From the NCBI RefSeq assembly GCF_007096635.1, contig NZ_VKAA01000024.1, positions 1-64,000 of the forward strand: 64,000 nucleotides of DNA, written 5' to 3'. The stretch comes from Mycolicibacterium sp. 018/SC-01/001. Its GTDB lineage: Bacteria; Actinomycetota; Actinomycetes; Mycobacteriales; Mycobacteriaceae. Shown piece after piece: positions 1-8,821 of this stretch. Within the stretch, counting starts at the first letter, position 1; every line of letters starts with the position of its first letter. The position numbers and the translations under genes are program-made. Below the pieces are notes generated by a model. It saw only the letters and a list, made by a program, of their open reading frames with translations. It was not told the DNA's origin and ran no database searches.

Positions 1-548
1 CCGGGGGCCGGTGCGGGTGCCGGTGGGGCAGCGTCCAGGGTCAGCAGTTGATCGGCGGTCTGCCGGGTCAGCTGCCACGAGCCGCCCTGCGGTGCGAACA
101 GCATCGGATAGGTGAACTGTGCGCCCGGCGGATTCGCCAGCGTGATCGTCACGGTCGCGACGACGTCCCCCGCGCCGTTCTGGGCCCAGCCGAGGTCGCG
201 GGCGTCGAAGGACAGGGGCAGCGCGCCGTTGTCTCTCAGCGCTGTGGCGAAGCGGTCCAGGCCGGTCGCCTCGGCGGGGGTGCCGTTTTCGATCAGTGAG
301 ATCTTCTGATCGCCCGGGACGGCAGGGTCCGACAGCCGGGCCAGGACATCGGTCAGTGCGGACGGCTGGGGTAGCGGTGGGCCGCCGGGTGCCGGCGGGG
401 CGGGTGCCGGGATGCCCGCTGACGGCGGCGGCGACGTCTCGACCGTCGTCGCGGCCGGAGGGGCCGATGTCGGCGCGCACCCACCCAACGCGAACGCCGC
501 CACAATCGTGGCGGCGCCGCGGTGAAGGGGGTGACGCACCGGCGTCAT
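1..548 (-). CDS. MTB12-like lipoprotein (partial, 3' end outside window)
   Basis: Predicted exported lipoprotein. The reading frame starts at an ATG at 548 and stays open to the window edge. Its N-terminus has basic residues, a hydrophobic stretch and a lipobox ending L-G-G-C, so Cys24 would be the lipidated residue. A Pro/Ala-rich linker follows, then a domain with the layout of the mycobacterial low-molecular-weight antigen MTB12/LppK group (ALTDVLARLSDP near its start, GSWQLTR near its end). The next minus-strand gene upstream is a non-lipidated relative, so the two look like a tandem duplication sharing one transcript. Function is unknown; LppK (Rv2116) is the neighbour of mpa in M. tuberculosis. 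A GTG at 539 is an alternative start. Confidence 0.75.
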   Translation of the reverse strand, partial: MTPVRHPLHRGAATIVAAFALGGCAPTSAPPAATTVETSPPPSAGIPAPAPPAPGGPPLPQPSALTDVLARLSDPAVPGDQKISLIENGTPAEATGLDRFATALRDNGALPLSFDARDLGWAQNGAGDVVATVTITLANPPGAQFTYPMLFAPQGGSWQLTRQTADQLLTLDAAPPAPAPAP

Positions 549-578
549 CGATCGGTAAGGATCAGCGTCTGCCCAGGA

Positions 579-1067
579 TCAGCCGAGCATTCCGGCCAGC
601 GTGAACAACGACGACTGGGACAGCTGCCAGCCCGTCGGGCTCGGGCCCTGCACGAAGCTCAGCGGCATCGTCCGGCTCTCGCCGGTCGGCAGCGTGGCGG
701 TGACGTTGGCCGTCGCGACATTGCCGTTGAGGTCGACGTCGGCGACGGTCGCGGTCAGCGGCAGGTAGCCCTTCTGGACCGCGCTGTTGTACTTCGCGGA
801 GACGCCGATTCCGCCGATACGGCCCAGGTCCTGCACATAGGCCTGCTTGCCGGCGAACGAACCACCCGAGCCGAGGACGTTGACGGTCTGCTGCAGCGGA
901 CCGGCGAGATCGGGTGCCGGCGCCAGCGGCGCATTTACCACGACCGGCTCAGCCGATGCCACGCCGGCGCCGACTGCAATCGAGGTCACACCCACAACCG
1001 CGGCGCCGGCGAGAGCGGCAGCTGCGGTCCCAGCGGTCACGCTGGTAAAGAGGGATTTGAGGGTCAC
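579..1067 (-). CDS. MTB12-family secreted protein
   Basis: 162-residue predicted secreted protein. I chose the GTG at 1067 because GGAAGGAC lies just upstream; the frame stays open further only as antisense of mpa. Residues 1-39 form a long Ala/Val-rich signal peptide ending in ASA before EPVVV, with no lipobox Cys. The mature part resembles the MTB12 C-terminal domain (APDLAGPLQQTVNVLG, GYLPLTATV, TGWQLSQSSL). It lies 30 bases upstream of the lipoprotein relative on the same strand and is divergent from mpa. The role is unknown; the family is known as secreted antigens. The product call is inferred from recognition of the family pattern. Confidence 0.75.
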   Translation of the reverse strand: MTLKSLFTSVTAGTAAAALAGAAVVGVTSIAVGAGVASAEPVVVNAPLAPAPDLAGPLQQTVNVLGSGGSFAGKQAYVQDLGRIGGIGVSAKYNSAVQKGYLPLTATVADVDLNGNVATANVTATLPTGESRTMPLSFVQGPSPTGWQLSQSSLFTLAGMLG

Positions 1068-1214
1068 GACGGTCCTTCCGGTCGGACGAATTGATGTACA
1101 GAGGCTAACAGTGTTGCTGGTGTGTCGAATTCCTAGAGCGCACACAATGGCTGAATCGCCGGTAGCGTTGAAGTTGTTACCGCACCAACATCGGGTGTGG
1201 GGAAGGAGCTCAGC

Positions 1215-3035
1215 ATGAGTGAGTCCGAGCGTTCCGGAACATCCCCCGAGAACTGGCTGTCCCCCGAGGACGCTGCCGAGTTGGAACAGCTGCGCCGCGA
1301 GGCCGCGATTCTGCGTGAGCAGCTCGACGGGGCGGTGGGTGCGCAGAGCGGCGCGCGTGCCGCCCGCGACGTCCACCAGCTCGAGGCGCGCATCGACTCG
1401 CTGGCCGCCCGCAACGCCAAGCTGATGGACACACTCAAGGAAGCCCGTCAACAGTTGCTGGCGCTGCGCGAAGAGGTGGACCGGCTCGGGCAGCCGCCCA
1501 GCGGTTACGGCGTGCTGCTGGGCGTGCAGGACGACGACACGGTCGACGTGTTCACCTCCGGTCGCAAGATGCGGCTGACGTGCTCGCCCAACATCGACAC
1601 CAAGCTGCTCAAGAAGGGCCAGACGGTCCGGCTGAACGAGGCGCTGACCGTGGTCGAGGCGGGCCATTACGAATCGGTCGGCGAGATCAGCACGCTGCGC
1701 GAGATCCTGTCCGACGGACACCGCGCACTGGTCGTCGGGCACGCCGACGAGGAGCGCATCGTGTGGCTCGCCGAGCCGCTGGTCGCCGCCGAGCATCTGC
1801 CCGACGTCGAGGACCCCAGCCTAGGTGACGACCAGCCGCGACGGCTGCGGCCGGGGGATTCCCTGCTCGTCGACACGAAGGCCGGCTACGCGTTCGAGCG
1901 CATCCCCAAGGCCGAGGTCGAGGACCTGGTCCTGGAGGAGGTGCCCGACGTCAGCTACGGCGACATCGGTGGCCTGACCCGCCAGATCGAGCAGATCCGC
2001 GACGCGGTCGAGTTGCCGTTCCTGCACAAGGACCTGTACCGCGAGTACGCGCTGCGGCCGCCCAAGGGTGTGCTCCTCTACGGGCCCCCCGGTTGCGGCA
2101 AGACGCTGATCGCCAAGGCGGTGGCCAACTCGCTGGCCAAGAAGATGGCCGAGCTGCGCGGCGAGGACTCGCGCGAGGCGAAGTCCTACTTCCTCAACAT
2201 CAAGGGCCCCGAGCTGCTGAACAAGTTCGTCGGTGAGACCGAGCGGCACATCCGCCTGATCTTCCAGCGGGCGCGCGAGAAGGCGTCCGAAGGGACACCG
2301 GTGATCGTGTTCTTCGACGAGATGGACTCGATCTTCCGCACCCGCGGCACGGGCGTCAGCTCCGATGTCGAGACGACGGTGGTCCCGCAGCTGCTGAGCG
2401 AGATCGACGGCGTCGAAGGCCTGGAGAACGTCATCGTGATTGGCGCCTCCAACCGCGAGGACATGATCGACCCGGCGATCCTGCGGCCCGGCCGCCTGGA
2501 CGTCAAGATCAAGATCGAGCGGCCGGACGCCGAGGCGGCGCAGGACATCTTCAGCAAGTACCTCACCGAACAACTGCCGATCCACGCCGACGATCTCGCC
2601 GAGTTCAACGGCGACCGCCGCTTGACCATCAAGGCGATGATCGAGAAGGTCGTCGAGCGGATGTACGCCGAGATCGACGACAACCGGTTCCTCGAGGTCA
2701 CCTACGCCAACGGTGACAAGGAAGTCATGTACTTCAAGGACTTCAACTCCGGGGCCATGATTCAGAACGTCGTCGACCGCGCGAAGAAGAATGCGATCAA
2801 GTCGGTGCTCGAGACCGGTCAGCCGGGTCTGCGCATCCAGCACCTGCTGGACTCGATCGTCGACGAGTTCGCCGAGAACGAGGACCTGCCCAACACCACC
2901 AATCCCGATGACTGGGCCCGTATCTCGGGCAAGAAGGGCGAGCGGATCGTCTACATCCGGACGCTGGTCACCGGGAAGAGCTCGTCGGCCAGCAGGGCCA
3001 TCGACACCGAGAGCAACCTCGGGCAGTACCTCTAA
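1215..3035 (+). CDS. mpa: Proteasome-associated AAA+ ATPase Mpa/ARC
   Basis: Hexameric AAA+ unfoldase that recognises Pup-tagged proteins and feeds them into the 20S proteasome. The product is 606 residues (M. tuberculosis Mpa is 609). In order: N-terminal coiled coil (about 16-92) that binds Pup, tandem OB domains (about 95-240), and an AAA module with Walker A GPPGCGKT (Lys296) and Walker B IVFFDEMDS (about 364-372). The C-terminus GQYL matches the proteasome-docking tail. The ATG at 1215 follows GGAAGGAG; a GTG 18 bases upstream is in frame but lacks a Shine-Dalgarno sequence. The stop overlaps the stop of the converging downstream gene. Confidence 0.97.
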   Translation: MSESERSGTSPENWLSPEDAAELEQLRREAAILREQLDGAVGAQSGARAARDVHQLEARIDSLAARNAKLMDTLKEARQQLLALREEVDRLGQPPSGYGVLLGVQDDDTVDVFTSGRKMRLTCSPNIDTKLLKKGQTVRLNEALTVVEAGHYESVGEISTLREILSDGHRALVVGHADEERIVWLAEPLVAAEHLPDVEDPSLGDDQPRRLRPGDSLLVDTKAGYAFERIPKAEVEDLVLEEVPDVSYGDIGGLTRQIEQIRDAVELPFLHKDLYREYALRPPKGVLLYGPPGCGKTLIAKAVANSLAKKMAELRGEDSREAKSYFLNIKGPELLNKFVGETERHIRLIFQRAREKASEGTPVIVFFDEMDSIFRTRGTGVSSDVETTVVPQLLSEIDGVEGLENVIVIGASNREDMIDPAILRPGRLDVKIKIERPDAEAAQDIFSKYLTEQLPIHADDLAEFNGDRRLTIKAMIEKVVERMYAEIDDNRFLEVTYANGDKEVMYFKDFNSGAMIQNVVDRAKKNAIKSVLETGQPGLRIQHLLDSIVDEFAENEDLPNTTNPDDWARISGKKGERIVYIRTLVTGKSSSASRAIDTESNLGQYL

Positions 3036-3646
3036 CCGCTCGACACCAGCGAATAGCTGTTGGTCAGGCCGTCCTGGAGCACCAGGGCGGCCTGACTGCT
3101 CGTGTCCACACGTAGGTCGGACTCGAGGGTGCGGACGCGGTAGGTCCAGCCCTCGGGCAGTGTCAGGCGGCCGGCTAGCTCCGGCAGGTCGCCGTAGCTC
3201 AGCGTGGGGTCGACGATCTGGCTCCACGTCTGCATCACCCACTGCCCGCCGTCGGCGTCGACGAGCTCGAAAACCGGTGCGCCGCCGTCGAACACGAACG
3301 TCGCGTTGCGCGCCACCGTGTTGGGCACATACGGCGCGGGATTCATCGACGACAGCGTGACGACGGCCTGGCGGTACATGTCGAGCCCGCCGAACATGAC
3401 GATCTCGCGGTCCTCGCCCATGTTTTTCTCGATGGCGTCCATCAGCCAGTACCGCGGCCCGTTCAGCAGCGCCGCCACGGCGCCGTGCTCGGCCGCGAGC
3501 GCCTGGGCGTCCAGTTGGCCCCACAGCTCCGGTGGGCAGTCGTTGAGTGGGTAGGTGTTGTACACCCGAGCCTGTGGTCCGTCCGGCCCGGCGTCGACCA
3601 GGAGCACCTCGCCGTAGCGCTTGCCCCGCAGTCCGGTCGTGGTCAT
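3032..3646 (-). CDS. Conserved protein, Rv2114-like, in the proteasome locus
   Basis: 204-residue protein without signal peptide or obvious membrane segment, matching in size and place M. tuberculosis Rv2114 (between mpa and dop). I recognise no catalytic motif. It contains the stretches RGKRYGEVLLVD, NTYPLNDCPPELW, GPRYWLMDAIEKN and QTWSQIVDP. The ATG at 3646 overlaps the stop of the upstream membrane-protein gene (ATGA), so it is translationally coupled as last gene of a three-gene operon. Its stop codon overlaps that of mpa. Function unknown; the fixed position suggests a link to the Pup-proteasome system or to the two membrane proteins. Confidence 0.85.
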   Translation of the reverse strand: MTTTGLRGKRYGEVLLVDAGPDGPQARVYNTYPLNDCPPELWGQLDAQALAAEHGAVAALLNGPRYWLMDAIEKNMGEDREIVMFGGLDMYRQAVVTLSSMNPAPYVPNTVARNATFVFDGGAPVFELVDADGGQWVMQTWSQIVDPTLSYGDLPELAGRLTLPEGWTYRVRTLESDLRVDTSSQAALVLQDGLTNSYSLVSSG

Positions 3647-4809
3647 GGGTTCGACTCCTCTCTCTCGATGTCTCGGTGCATCGCCAGATAGGTGTCGCGG
3701 CCGGCCAGGCTGACCGCGACGTCGGAGATCAGCGGCTCGAAGAAGCGCTCGCGGTAGAGCGGGTCGACGCTGGTGCTGACGGTGAAGTACAGGCCCGAGA
3801 GCACGGCGACGAACAGCGACATGTGCACCACCGTCTGCGGGACCGGGACGTGCACGCCGAACCACGTTCCGTCACAGGGCGGTTCACCCACCGGGCAGCT
3901 CTGCTCACCCGACCACAGCACGATCACGTCGTCCGGGACGGCGACGAAGCCCAGTGCGAGGAAGAAGACGAACAGCCCGGTGGTGAACAACACCACCTGG
4001 ATCGCCTGGGCGACGACCATGACCGCGACGACGTTGACCTTTTCGGACCGCGACAGCGGGGTCGGGGCGCCGGGGGTGAGTCCGGCCAGAGGTGTGTCGG
4101 CCAGCAGCGTGGCGGGGTCGGATTGCCGCGTGCGGCCTTCGCGGAGCGCGCTGACCTCGTCGCGGATGGTGGCGACCATGAACGCCAGCGCGATGGCGGC
4201 GAGGAATCCGATCGTCTGCCAGAGCCGTTCGCGTGTCATCCGCGCCGACAGCTGCCAGAGCTCGCCGGTGAAGTAGACCACCACGGTGAGCATCAGCAGC
4301 GGGAGTGCCCGGCTCATCAACGTGCCCAGCGCGCCGACCTGCTCGGTCGCGAACCGGAAGGCCCACAGCATGATCGAGCCCAGGCCGACGTAGGTCAGCC
4401 ACACCGTCAGCGCCGTCACCGCGAGGAACACCGGTACCTCGGCGACCGCGGCGGCAGACCATCCCGACACCATCACGGGCATCACCAGGACGAAGATCCC
4501 CATCACGGCCAGCGCTGTGGTCCGGCGGCCCATCCGCGCCGCTGTGGTGGACCTCTGGTGCAGGACCTCCAGGACGAACGGCGCGGCAGACAGCACGACG
4601 GCGGTGACGGACAGTCGCAGCAGCGCCGCGACGTCGGGGTCGGCTCCGGTCCACTCGGCCAGCAGCAGCACGACGGCGGTCAGCGCACCCACGCCCGCCA
4701 CCGCAGGCGCCGATCTGGCGATCAGCGCGCGGGACCGGACCCGGCGGGTCAGCACCAGGGGCAATCCGCGGTGCAGGAACCACTCGTGGATCTGCCGCAC
4801 GCCGGTCAT
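3643..4809 (-). CDS. Multi-spanning membrane protein, Rv2113-like, paralogue 1
   Basis: 388-residue integral membrane protein with roughly eight to ten hydrophobic segments. It shares with the next upstream gene an N-terminal EWFLxRGLPxVL motif, a central segment (RALPLLMLTVVVYFTGELW) and a PLSRSEKVNVV motif before a late membrane helix, so the two are tandem paralogues. Start and stop overlap its neighbours by four bases (ATGA) on both sides. It contains a small Cys pair in an extracytoplasmic-looking loop (SCPVGEPPCDG) absent from its paralogue. No transporter family signature is recognised and no function is proposed. Confidence 0.85.
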   Translation of the reverse strand: MTGVRQIHEWFLHRGLPLVLTRRVRSRALIARSAPAVAGVGALTAVVLLLAEWTGADPDVAALLRLSVTAVVLSAAPFVLEVLHQRSTTAARMGRRTTALAVMGIFVLVMPVMVSGWSAAAVAEVPVFLAVTALTVWLTYVGLGSIMLWAFRFATEQVGALGTLMSRALPLLMLTVVVYFTGELWQLSARMTRERLWQTIGFLAAIALAFMVATIRDEVSALREGRTRQSDPATLLADTPLAGLTPGAPTPLSRSEKVNVVAVMVVAQAIQVVLFTTGLFVFFLALGFVAVPDDVIVLWSGEQSCPVGEPPCDGTWFGVHVPVPQTVVHMSLFVAVLSGLYFTVSTSVDPLYRERFFEPLISDVAVSLAGRDTYLAMHRDIEREESNP

Positions 4810-5993
4810 GCCGGTGTCCCGTCACCGGCAGACGCCTTCGTCGCCGTCCGGTAGCGGTCGCGCGCGACGAGGGTGAGCAGCAGATCCTCGATCGACGGGT
4901 CGACGAACTGCCTGCGGTACTCCTTGTCGGTGACCGCACGTGCCGCGAGGTACATGAACGTCAGGGCGGTCAGGAACATCGTGAGCTGGATCAGTGCCTG
5001 GGGGATGGGCAGCGTCATGCCCAGCAGTTCGCCGTCGCCGCGGCCACCGTCGGTCAGGGCGGCGAGCAGCTCGGGACTGACGAGGATCAGGCCGAGAACG
5101 ACGAACAGCGCACCGGTCACCACGGACACCGTCAGCACCTGGATGATCTGTGAAAGTGCCAGCACGACAACGACGTTCATCCGCTCCGGGCGGGACAGGG
5201 GTACGCGGCGAGGTCGGTCCGGCATCGCCTCGAACGGCGTGCCGACGAGCATCTGTGCGTGCTCGGGCCGCTTGGCCTCCGGCGCCAGGATGGGCCGGAC
5301 CAGGCCGAGGGTGCTGGACACCAGGAACGACGCGGCGACGGCGAAGAGGAACAGCAGGCCCAGCCACAGCCTGCCGCGGCTGATGGTCGCCGCCATCGTC
5401 CACACCGGCCCGTTGAAGAACACCAGCACGGTCAGCAGCATCACCGGCAACGCCCGCAACAGCATGCTGCCCACCGACGCCACGTTGTGCAGTGTCACCT
5501 CCGCAGCCCAGCCCAGCACCGAGCCCAACCCGGTCGCCGTGCCCAGCAGGATCAGCCCGATCACGACGCCCTCGGAGACGAGGTCGACGACGATCCGCGC
5601 GCTCGGGCCGCCGAACACCGCCGCCACTGCCGCGACGACCACCGACGCTGCCGACACGGCGTCGCGGGATCGGCGTCGGGCGATCCGCGACACCAGCCGG
5701 CCCACCGTCACCGCGGCCGGCGCCACGAGGACGACGATCACCAGGACGAACCACTCCGTGCGGGTCGGGGTGCCGTCGATGTCGATCGTGTGCTTGCCGG
5801 TCACCGCGACGATCACGATCGAGAACGCCATGCACACCGCGAACGCCGCCAGCGCCGGCGCCGAACGCGACCACACGCCGCGCACCAGCGTGCCGGGTCG
5901 CAGCACCGCGGGCAGGCCCCGGCGCAGGAACCACTCTTCTGCGGCCGTGCGCAGGTCGGCGTCGCCGGATCGGGTGATCATGATCGTCCCCAT
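4806..5993 (-). CDS. Multi-spanning membrane protein, Rv2113-like, paralogue 2
   Basis: 395-residue integral membrane protein, first gene of the minus-strand trio inside the proteasome locus and divergent from dop (84 bases between starts). It has the same architecture as the following gene: EEWFLRRGLPAVL at the N-terminus, many hydrophobic segments, LLRALPVMLLTVLVFFNG in the middle and PLSRPERMNVV near a cytoplasmic loop. Two ATG starts are possible, 5993 and 5981; the second (MITRSG) has GGGGACG just upstream. Function unknown. Hydrophobicity alone supports membrane location; the family match is to the gene at the same place in M. tuberculosis. Confidence 0.85.
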   Translation of the reverse strand: MGTIMITRSGDADLRTAAEEWFLRRGLPAVLRPGTLVRGVWSRSAPALAAFAVCMAFSIVIVAVTGKHTIDIDGTPTRTEWFVLVIVVLVAPAAVTVGRLVSRIARRRSRDAVSAASVVVAAVAAVFGGPSARIVVDLVSEGVVIGLILLGTATGLGSVLGWAAEVTLHNVASVGSMLLRALPVMLLTVLVFFNGPVWTMAATISRGRLWLGLLFLFAVAASFLVSSTLGLVRPILAPEAKRPEHAQMLVGTPFEAMPDRPRRVPLSRPERMNVVVVLALSQIIQVLTVSVVTGALFVVLGLILVSPELLAALTDGGRGDGELLGMTLPIPQALIQLTMFLTALTFMYLAARAVTDKEYRRQFVDPSIEDLLLTLVARDRYRTATKASAGDGTPA

Positions 5994-6063
5994 CTCACCA
6001 CGCCGCCCAGCTCATCGAGGGTATTCCGGACCGGGGCGCTGCGAGTACCCGAGCGCGCACCTC

Positions 6064-6069
6064 TAGGCT
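6064..6069 (+). promoter_or_regulatory. -10 box of dop, leaderless promoter
   Basis: TAGGCT ends seven bases before the ATG of dop. With this spacing the transcription start would fall at or within a base of the start codon, and there is no Shine-Dalgarno sequence. Inferred from spacing, not mapped. Confidence 0.55.
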
Positions 6070-6076
6070 GGACATC

Positions 6077-7585
6077 ATGCAAAGGATCATCGGAACGGAG
6101 GTCGAGTACGGCATCTCCTCGCCGTCCGATCCGACCGCCAATCCGATCTTGACGTCCACCCAGGCGGTCCTCGCCTACGCCGCCGCCGCAGGTCTGCAGC
6201 GGGCCAAGCGCACGCGCTGGGATTACGAGGTGGAGTCGCCGCTGCGCGATGCCCGGGGCTTCGACCTGAGCCGCTCGTCGGGGCCGCCCCCGATCGTCGA
6301 CGCCGACGAGGTCGGCGCCGCGAACATGATCCTGACCAACGGGGCCCGGCTCTACGTCGACCACGCGCACCCCGAGTACTCCGCACCCGAGTGCACCGAC
6401 CCGATGGACGCCGTGATCTGGGACAAGGCCGGCGAGCGGGTCATGGAGGCCGCCGCCCGCCATGTCGCGAGTGTGCCCGGCGCCGCGAAGCTGCAGCTCT
6501 ACAAGAACAACGTGGACGGCAAGGGCGCCTCCTACGGTTCGCACGAGAACTACCTGATGTCACGGCAGACACCGTTCTCGGCGGTCATCGCCGGCCTGAC
6601 CCCGTTCCTGGTGTCCCGGCAGGTCGTCACCGGCAGCGGTCGCGTCGGGATCGGCCCCTCGGGTGACGAGCCGGGCTTCCAGCTCTCGCAGCGCTCGGAT
6701 TACATCGAGGTCGAGGTTGGCCTGGAGACCACACTCAAGCGCGGCATCATCAACACCCGCGACGAACCGCACGCCGACGCCGACAAGTACCGCCGGCTGC
6801 ACGTGATCATCGGCGATGCCAACCTCGCCGAGACGTCGACCTATCTCAAGGTCGGCACCACCTCGCTGGTGCTCGACGTCATCGAGGAGGGTGCGCAGGT
6901 CGGCATCGATCTGAGCGACCTCGCGTTGGCCCGTCCCGTGCACGCGGTGCACGTCCTCTCCCGCGATCCGTCCCTGCGGGCGACGGTGGCGCTGGCCGAC
7001 GGGCGTGAGCTGACCGGCCTTGCGCTGCAGCGGATCTACCTCGACCGGGTGGCCAAGCTCGTCGACAGCAAGGACCCCGATCCACGTGCCGACCACGTCC
7101 TGGAAACCTGGGCCCACGTGCTGGACCTGCTCGAACGCGACCCGATGGAGTGCGCCGACCTGCTCGACTGGCCGGCCAAGCTGCGATTGCTCGAGGGTTT
7201 CCGCCATCGGGAGAATCTGAGCTGGAACGCTCCGCGGCTGCACCTGGTGGATCTGCAGTACTCCGATGTGCGGCTCGACAAGGGCCTGTACAACCGGCTG
7301 GTGGCCCGCGGCTCGATGCAGCGGCTGGTCACCGAGCAGCAGGTGCTCGACGCGGTGGACAACCCGCCCACCGACACGCGGGCGTACTTCCGCGGGGAGT
7401 GCCTGCGCCGCTTCGGTGCCGACATCGCGGCGGCGAGCTGGGACTCGGTGATCTTCGACCTCGGTGGTGACTCGCTGGTGCGCATCCCCACCCTCGAACC
7501 GCTGCGGGGTAGCAAATCCCACGTCGGCGCGCTGCTGGACTCGGTGGACAGTGCGGTCGAGCTGGTCGAACAACTCACGACCTGA
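6077..7585 (+). CDS. dop: Deamidase/depupylase of Pup
   Basis: Dop converts the C-terminal Gln of Pup to Glu, which readies Pup for ligation, and also removes Pup from substrates. The 502-residue product starts MQRIIGTEVEYGI and has the carboxylate-amine ligase fold shared with PafA, including the GTEVEYGI N-terminal strand, YKNNVDGKGASYGSHENYL and INTRDEPHADADKYRRLH. These same blocks recur in pafA at 19201, which lies about 11.6 kb downstream. The ATG has no Shine-Dalgarno but a TAGGCT box seven bases upstream, so the mRNA is probably leaderless. pup follows after 115 bases. Family and role are firmly established; nothing unusual is seen. Confidence 0.97.
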   Translation: MQRIIGTEVEYGISSPSDPTANPILTSTQAVLAYAAAAGLQRAKRTRWDYEVESPLRDARGFDLSRSSGPPPIVDADEVGAANMILTNGARLYVDHAHPEYSAPECTDPMDAVIWDKAGERVMEAAARHVASVPGAAKLQLYKNNVDGKGASYGSHENYLMSRQTPFSAVIAGLTPFLVSRQVVTGSGRVGIGPSGDEPGFQLSQRSDYIEVEVGLETTLKRGIINTRDEPHADADKYRRLHVIIGDANLAETSTYLKVGTTSLVLDVIEEGAQVGIDLSDLALARPVHAVHVLSRDPSLRATVALADGRELTGLALQRIYLDRVAKLVDSKDPDPRADHVLETWAHVLDLLERDPMECADLLDWPAKLRLLEGFRHRENLSWNAPRLHLVDLQYSDVRLDKGLYNRLVARGSMQRLVTEQQVLDAVDNPPTDTRAYFRGECLRRFGADIAAASWDSVIFDLGGDSLVRIPTLEPLRGSKSHVGALLDSVDSAVELVEQLTT

Positions 7586-7602
7586 GTCGGGCTATGCCCG
7601 GC
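7586..7602 (+). terminator. Hairpin immediately after dop
   Basis: GTCGGGC-TAT-GCCCGGC forms a seven-pair stem (one G-T pair) with a three-base loop directly after the dop stop codon. No T-tract follows. It could attenuate read-through or protect the dop 3' end, with pup having its own promoter in the following 100 bases. Confidence 0.35.
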
Positions 7603-7700
7603 AATCCCACCGCTGACCGGTAGTGTGAAGGAACGGCGGGCCCGGACACCTCGGACATCGGAGGTACCGCGGCCCGGAGTGAGAGACGCAGGAGGCACCG

Positions 7701-7895
7701 ATGGCGCAGGAGCAAACCAAGCGCGGCGGCGGAGGCGGCGAGGACGACGATCTCACCGGCAGCACGGCTGCCGGGCAGGAGCGCCGCGAGAAGCTGACCG
7801 AAGAGACCGACGATCTGCTCGACGAGATCGATGACGTCCTGGAAGAGAACGCAGAGGACTTCGTGCGTGCATACGTGCAGAAGGGTGGACAGTGA
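7701..7895 (+). CDS. pup: Prokaryotic ubiquitin-like protein Pup
   Basis: 64-residue modifier protein, disordered and acidic, ending YVQKGGQ. The C-terminal GGQ must be deamidated by Dop to GGE before PafA joins it to substrate lysines. The region from about residue 25 (QERREKLTEETDDLLDEIDD) is the helix that docks on the Mpa coiled coil. A strong AGGAGG lies seven bases before the ATG. The stop overlaps the prcB start by four bases (GTGA), so pup, prcB and prcA are translationally coupled. Length and sequence are typical of mycobacteria. Confidence 0.98.
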   Translation: MAQEQTKRGGGGGEDDDLTGSTAAGQERREKLTEETDDLLDEIDDVLEENAEDFVRAYVQKGGQ

Positions 7896-8821
7896 CCTGG
7901 CCGCATCGCGATCAGACCTCTGCCCACCCGGTACCGGGAGCCTTTGACGCCCTGCCCGCAGGCCTGTCCCACGGCGGGGTGAATCCGTCGTCGTTCTCCG
8001 ACTTCCTGCGTCACCAGGCCCCCCACCTCCTTCCGGGAGCCGGCGGCTCGGGTGCGCAGGTACCGACCACACTGCCGACCACCGACGCGGTGCCCCACGG
8101 CACCACGATCGTGGCGTTGAAGTTCCCCGGCGGCGTGCTGATGGCCGGTGACCGGCGTGCCACCCAGGGCAACATGATCGCCAGCCGCGACGTGCAGAAG
8201 GTCTACATCACCGACGACTACACCGTCACCGGCATCGCAGGCACCGCCGCGATCGCGGTCGAGTTCGCCCGCCTCTACGCTGTCGAGCTCGAACACTACG
8301 AGAAGCTCGAGGGTGTCCCGCTGACGTTCCCCGGCAAGGTGAACCGCCTGGCCACGATGGTCCGCGGCAACCTCGGCGCGGCGCTGCAGGGTTTCGTCGC
8401 GCTGCCGCTGCTCGCCGGTTACGACCTCGACGATCCGAATCCCGATGCGGCGGGGCGCATCGTGTCGTTCGACGCCGCCGGTGGCCACAATCTCGAAGAA
8501 GAGGGCTACCAGTCCGTCGGCTCGGGGTCGATCTTCGCCAAGTCGTCGATGAAGAAGCTGTATTCCCGGGTCCGCGACGCCGACTCGGCGCTGCGCGTGG
8601 CCGTCGAGGCGCTCTACGACGCCGCCGACGACGACTCGGCCACCGGTGGCCCGGACCTGGTGCGCGGCATCTATCCGACCGCCGTGGTGATCACCGCCGA
8701 CGGCGCCGTCGAGGTGACGGAGCAGCAGATCGCCGCCCTCGCCCGTGAGATCATCGAAAGTCGTTCGCGGGCAGACACATTCGGCCCCGATGCCCAGGAT
8801 GCCGGAGGTGAGTTGCAGTGA
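7892..8821 (+). CDS. prcB: 20S proteasome beta subunit
   Basis: Catalytic subunit of the 20S core particle, made as a 309-residue precursor. The first 70 residues are a propeptide ending HG; cleavage frees Thr71 of TTIVALKF, the N-terminal nucleophile. GGVLMAGDRRATQGN follows, containing the conserved Asp and Arg of the active-site strand. The start is the GTG at 7892, overlapping the pup stop; the prcA start in turn overlaps the prcB stop. Typical of actinobacterial PrcB in every respect. Confidence 0.97.
   Translation: MTWPHRDQTSAHPVPGAFDALPAGLSHGGVNPSSFSDFLRHQAPHLLPGAGGSGAQVPTTLPTTDAVPHGTTIVALKFPGGVLMAGDRRATQGNMIASRDVQKVYITDDYTVTGIAGTAAIAVEFARLYAVELEHYEKLEGVPLTFPGKVNRLATMVRGNLGAALQGFVALPLLAGYDLDDPNPDAAGRIVSFDAAGGHNLEEEGYQSVGSGSIFAKSSMKKLYSRVRDADSALRVAVEALYDAADDDSATGGPDLVRGIYPTAVVITADGAVEVTEQQIAALAREIIESRSRADTFGPDAQDAGGELQ

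Noticed and set aside
7603..7700. Small RNA between dop and pup
   Set aside because: The short hairpin and spacer look like a 3' end plus pup leader; nothing else supports a separate RNA gene.
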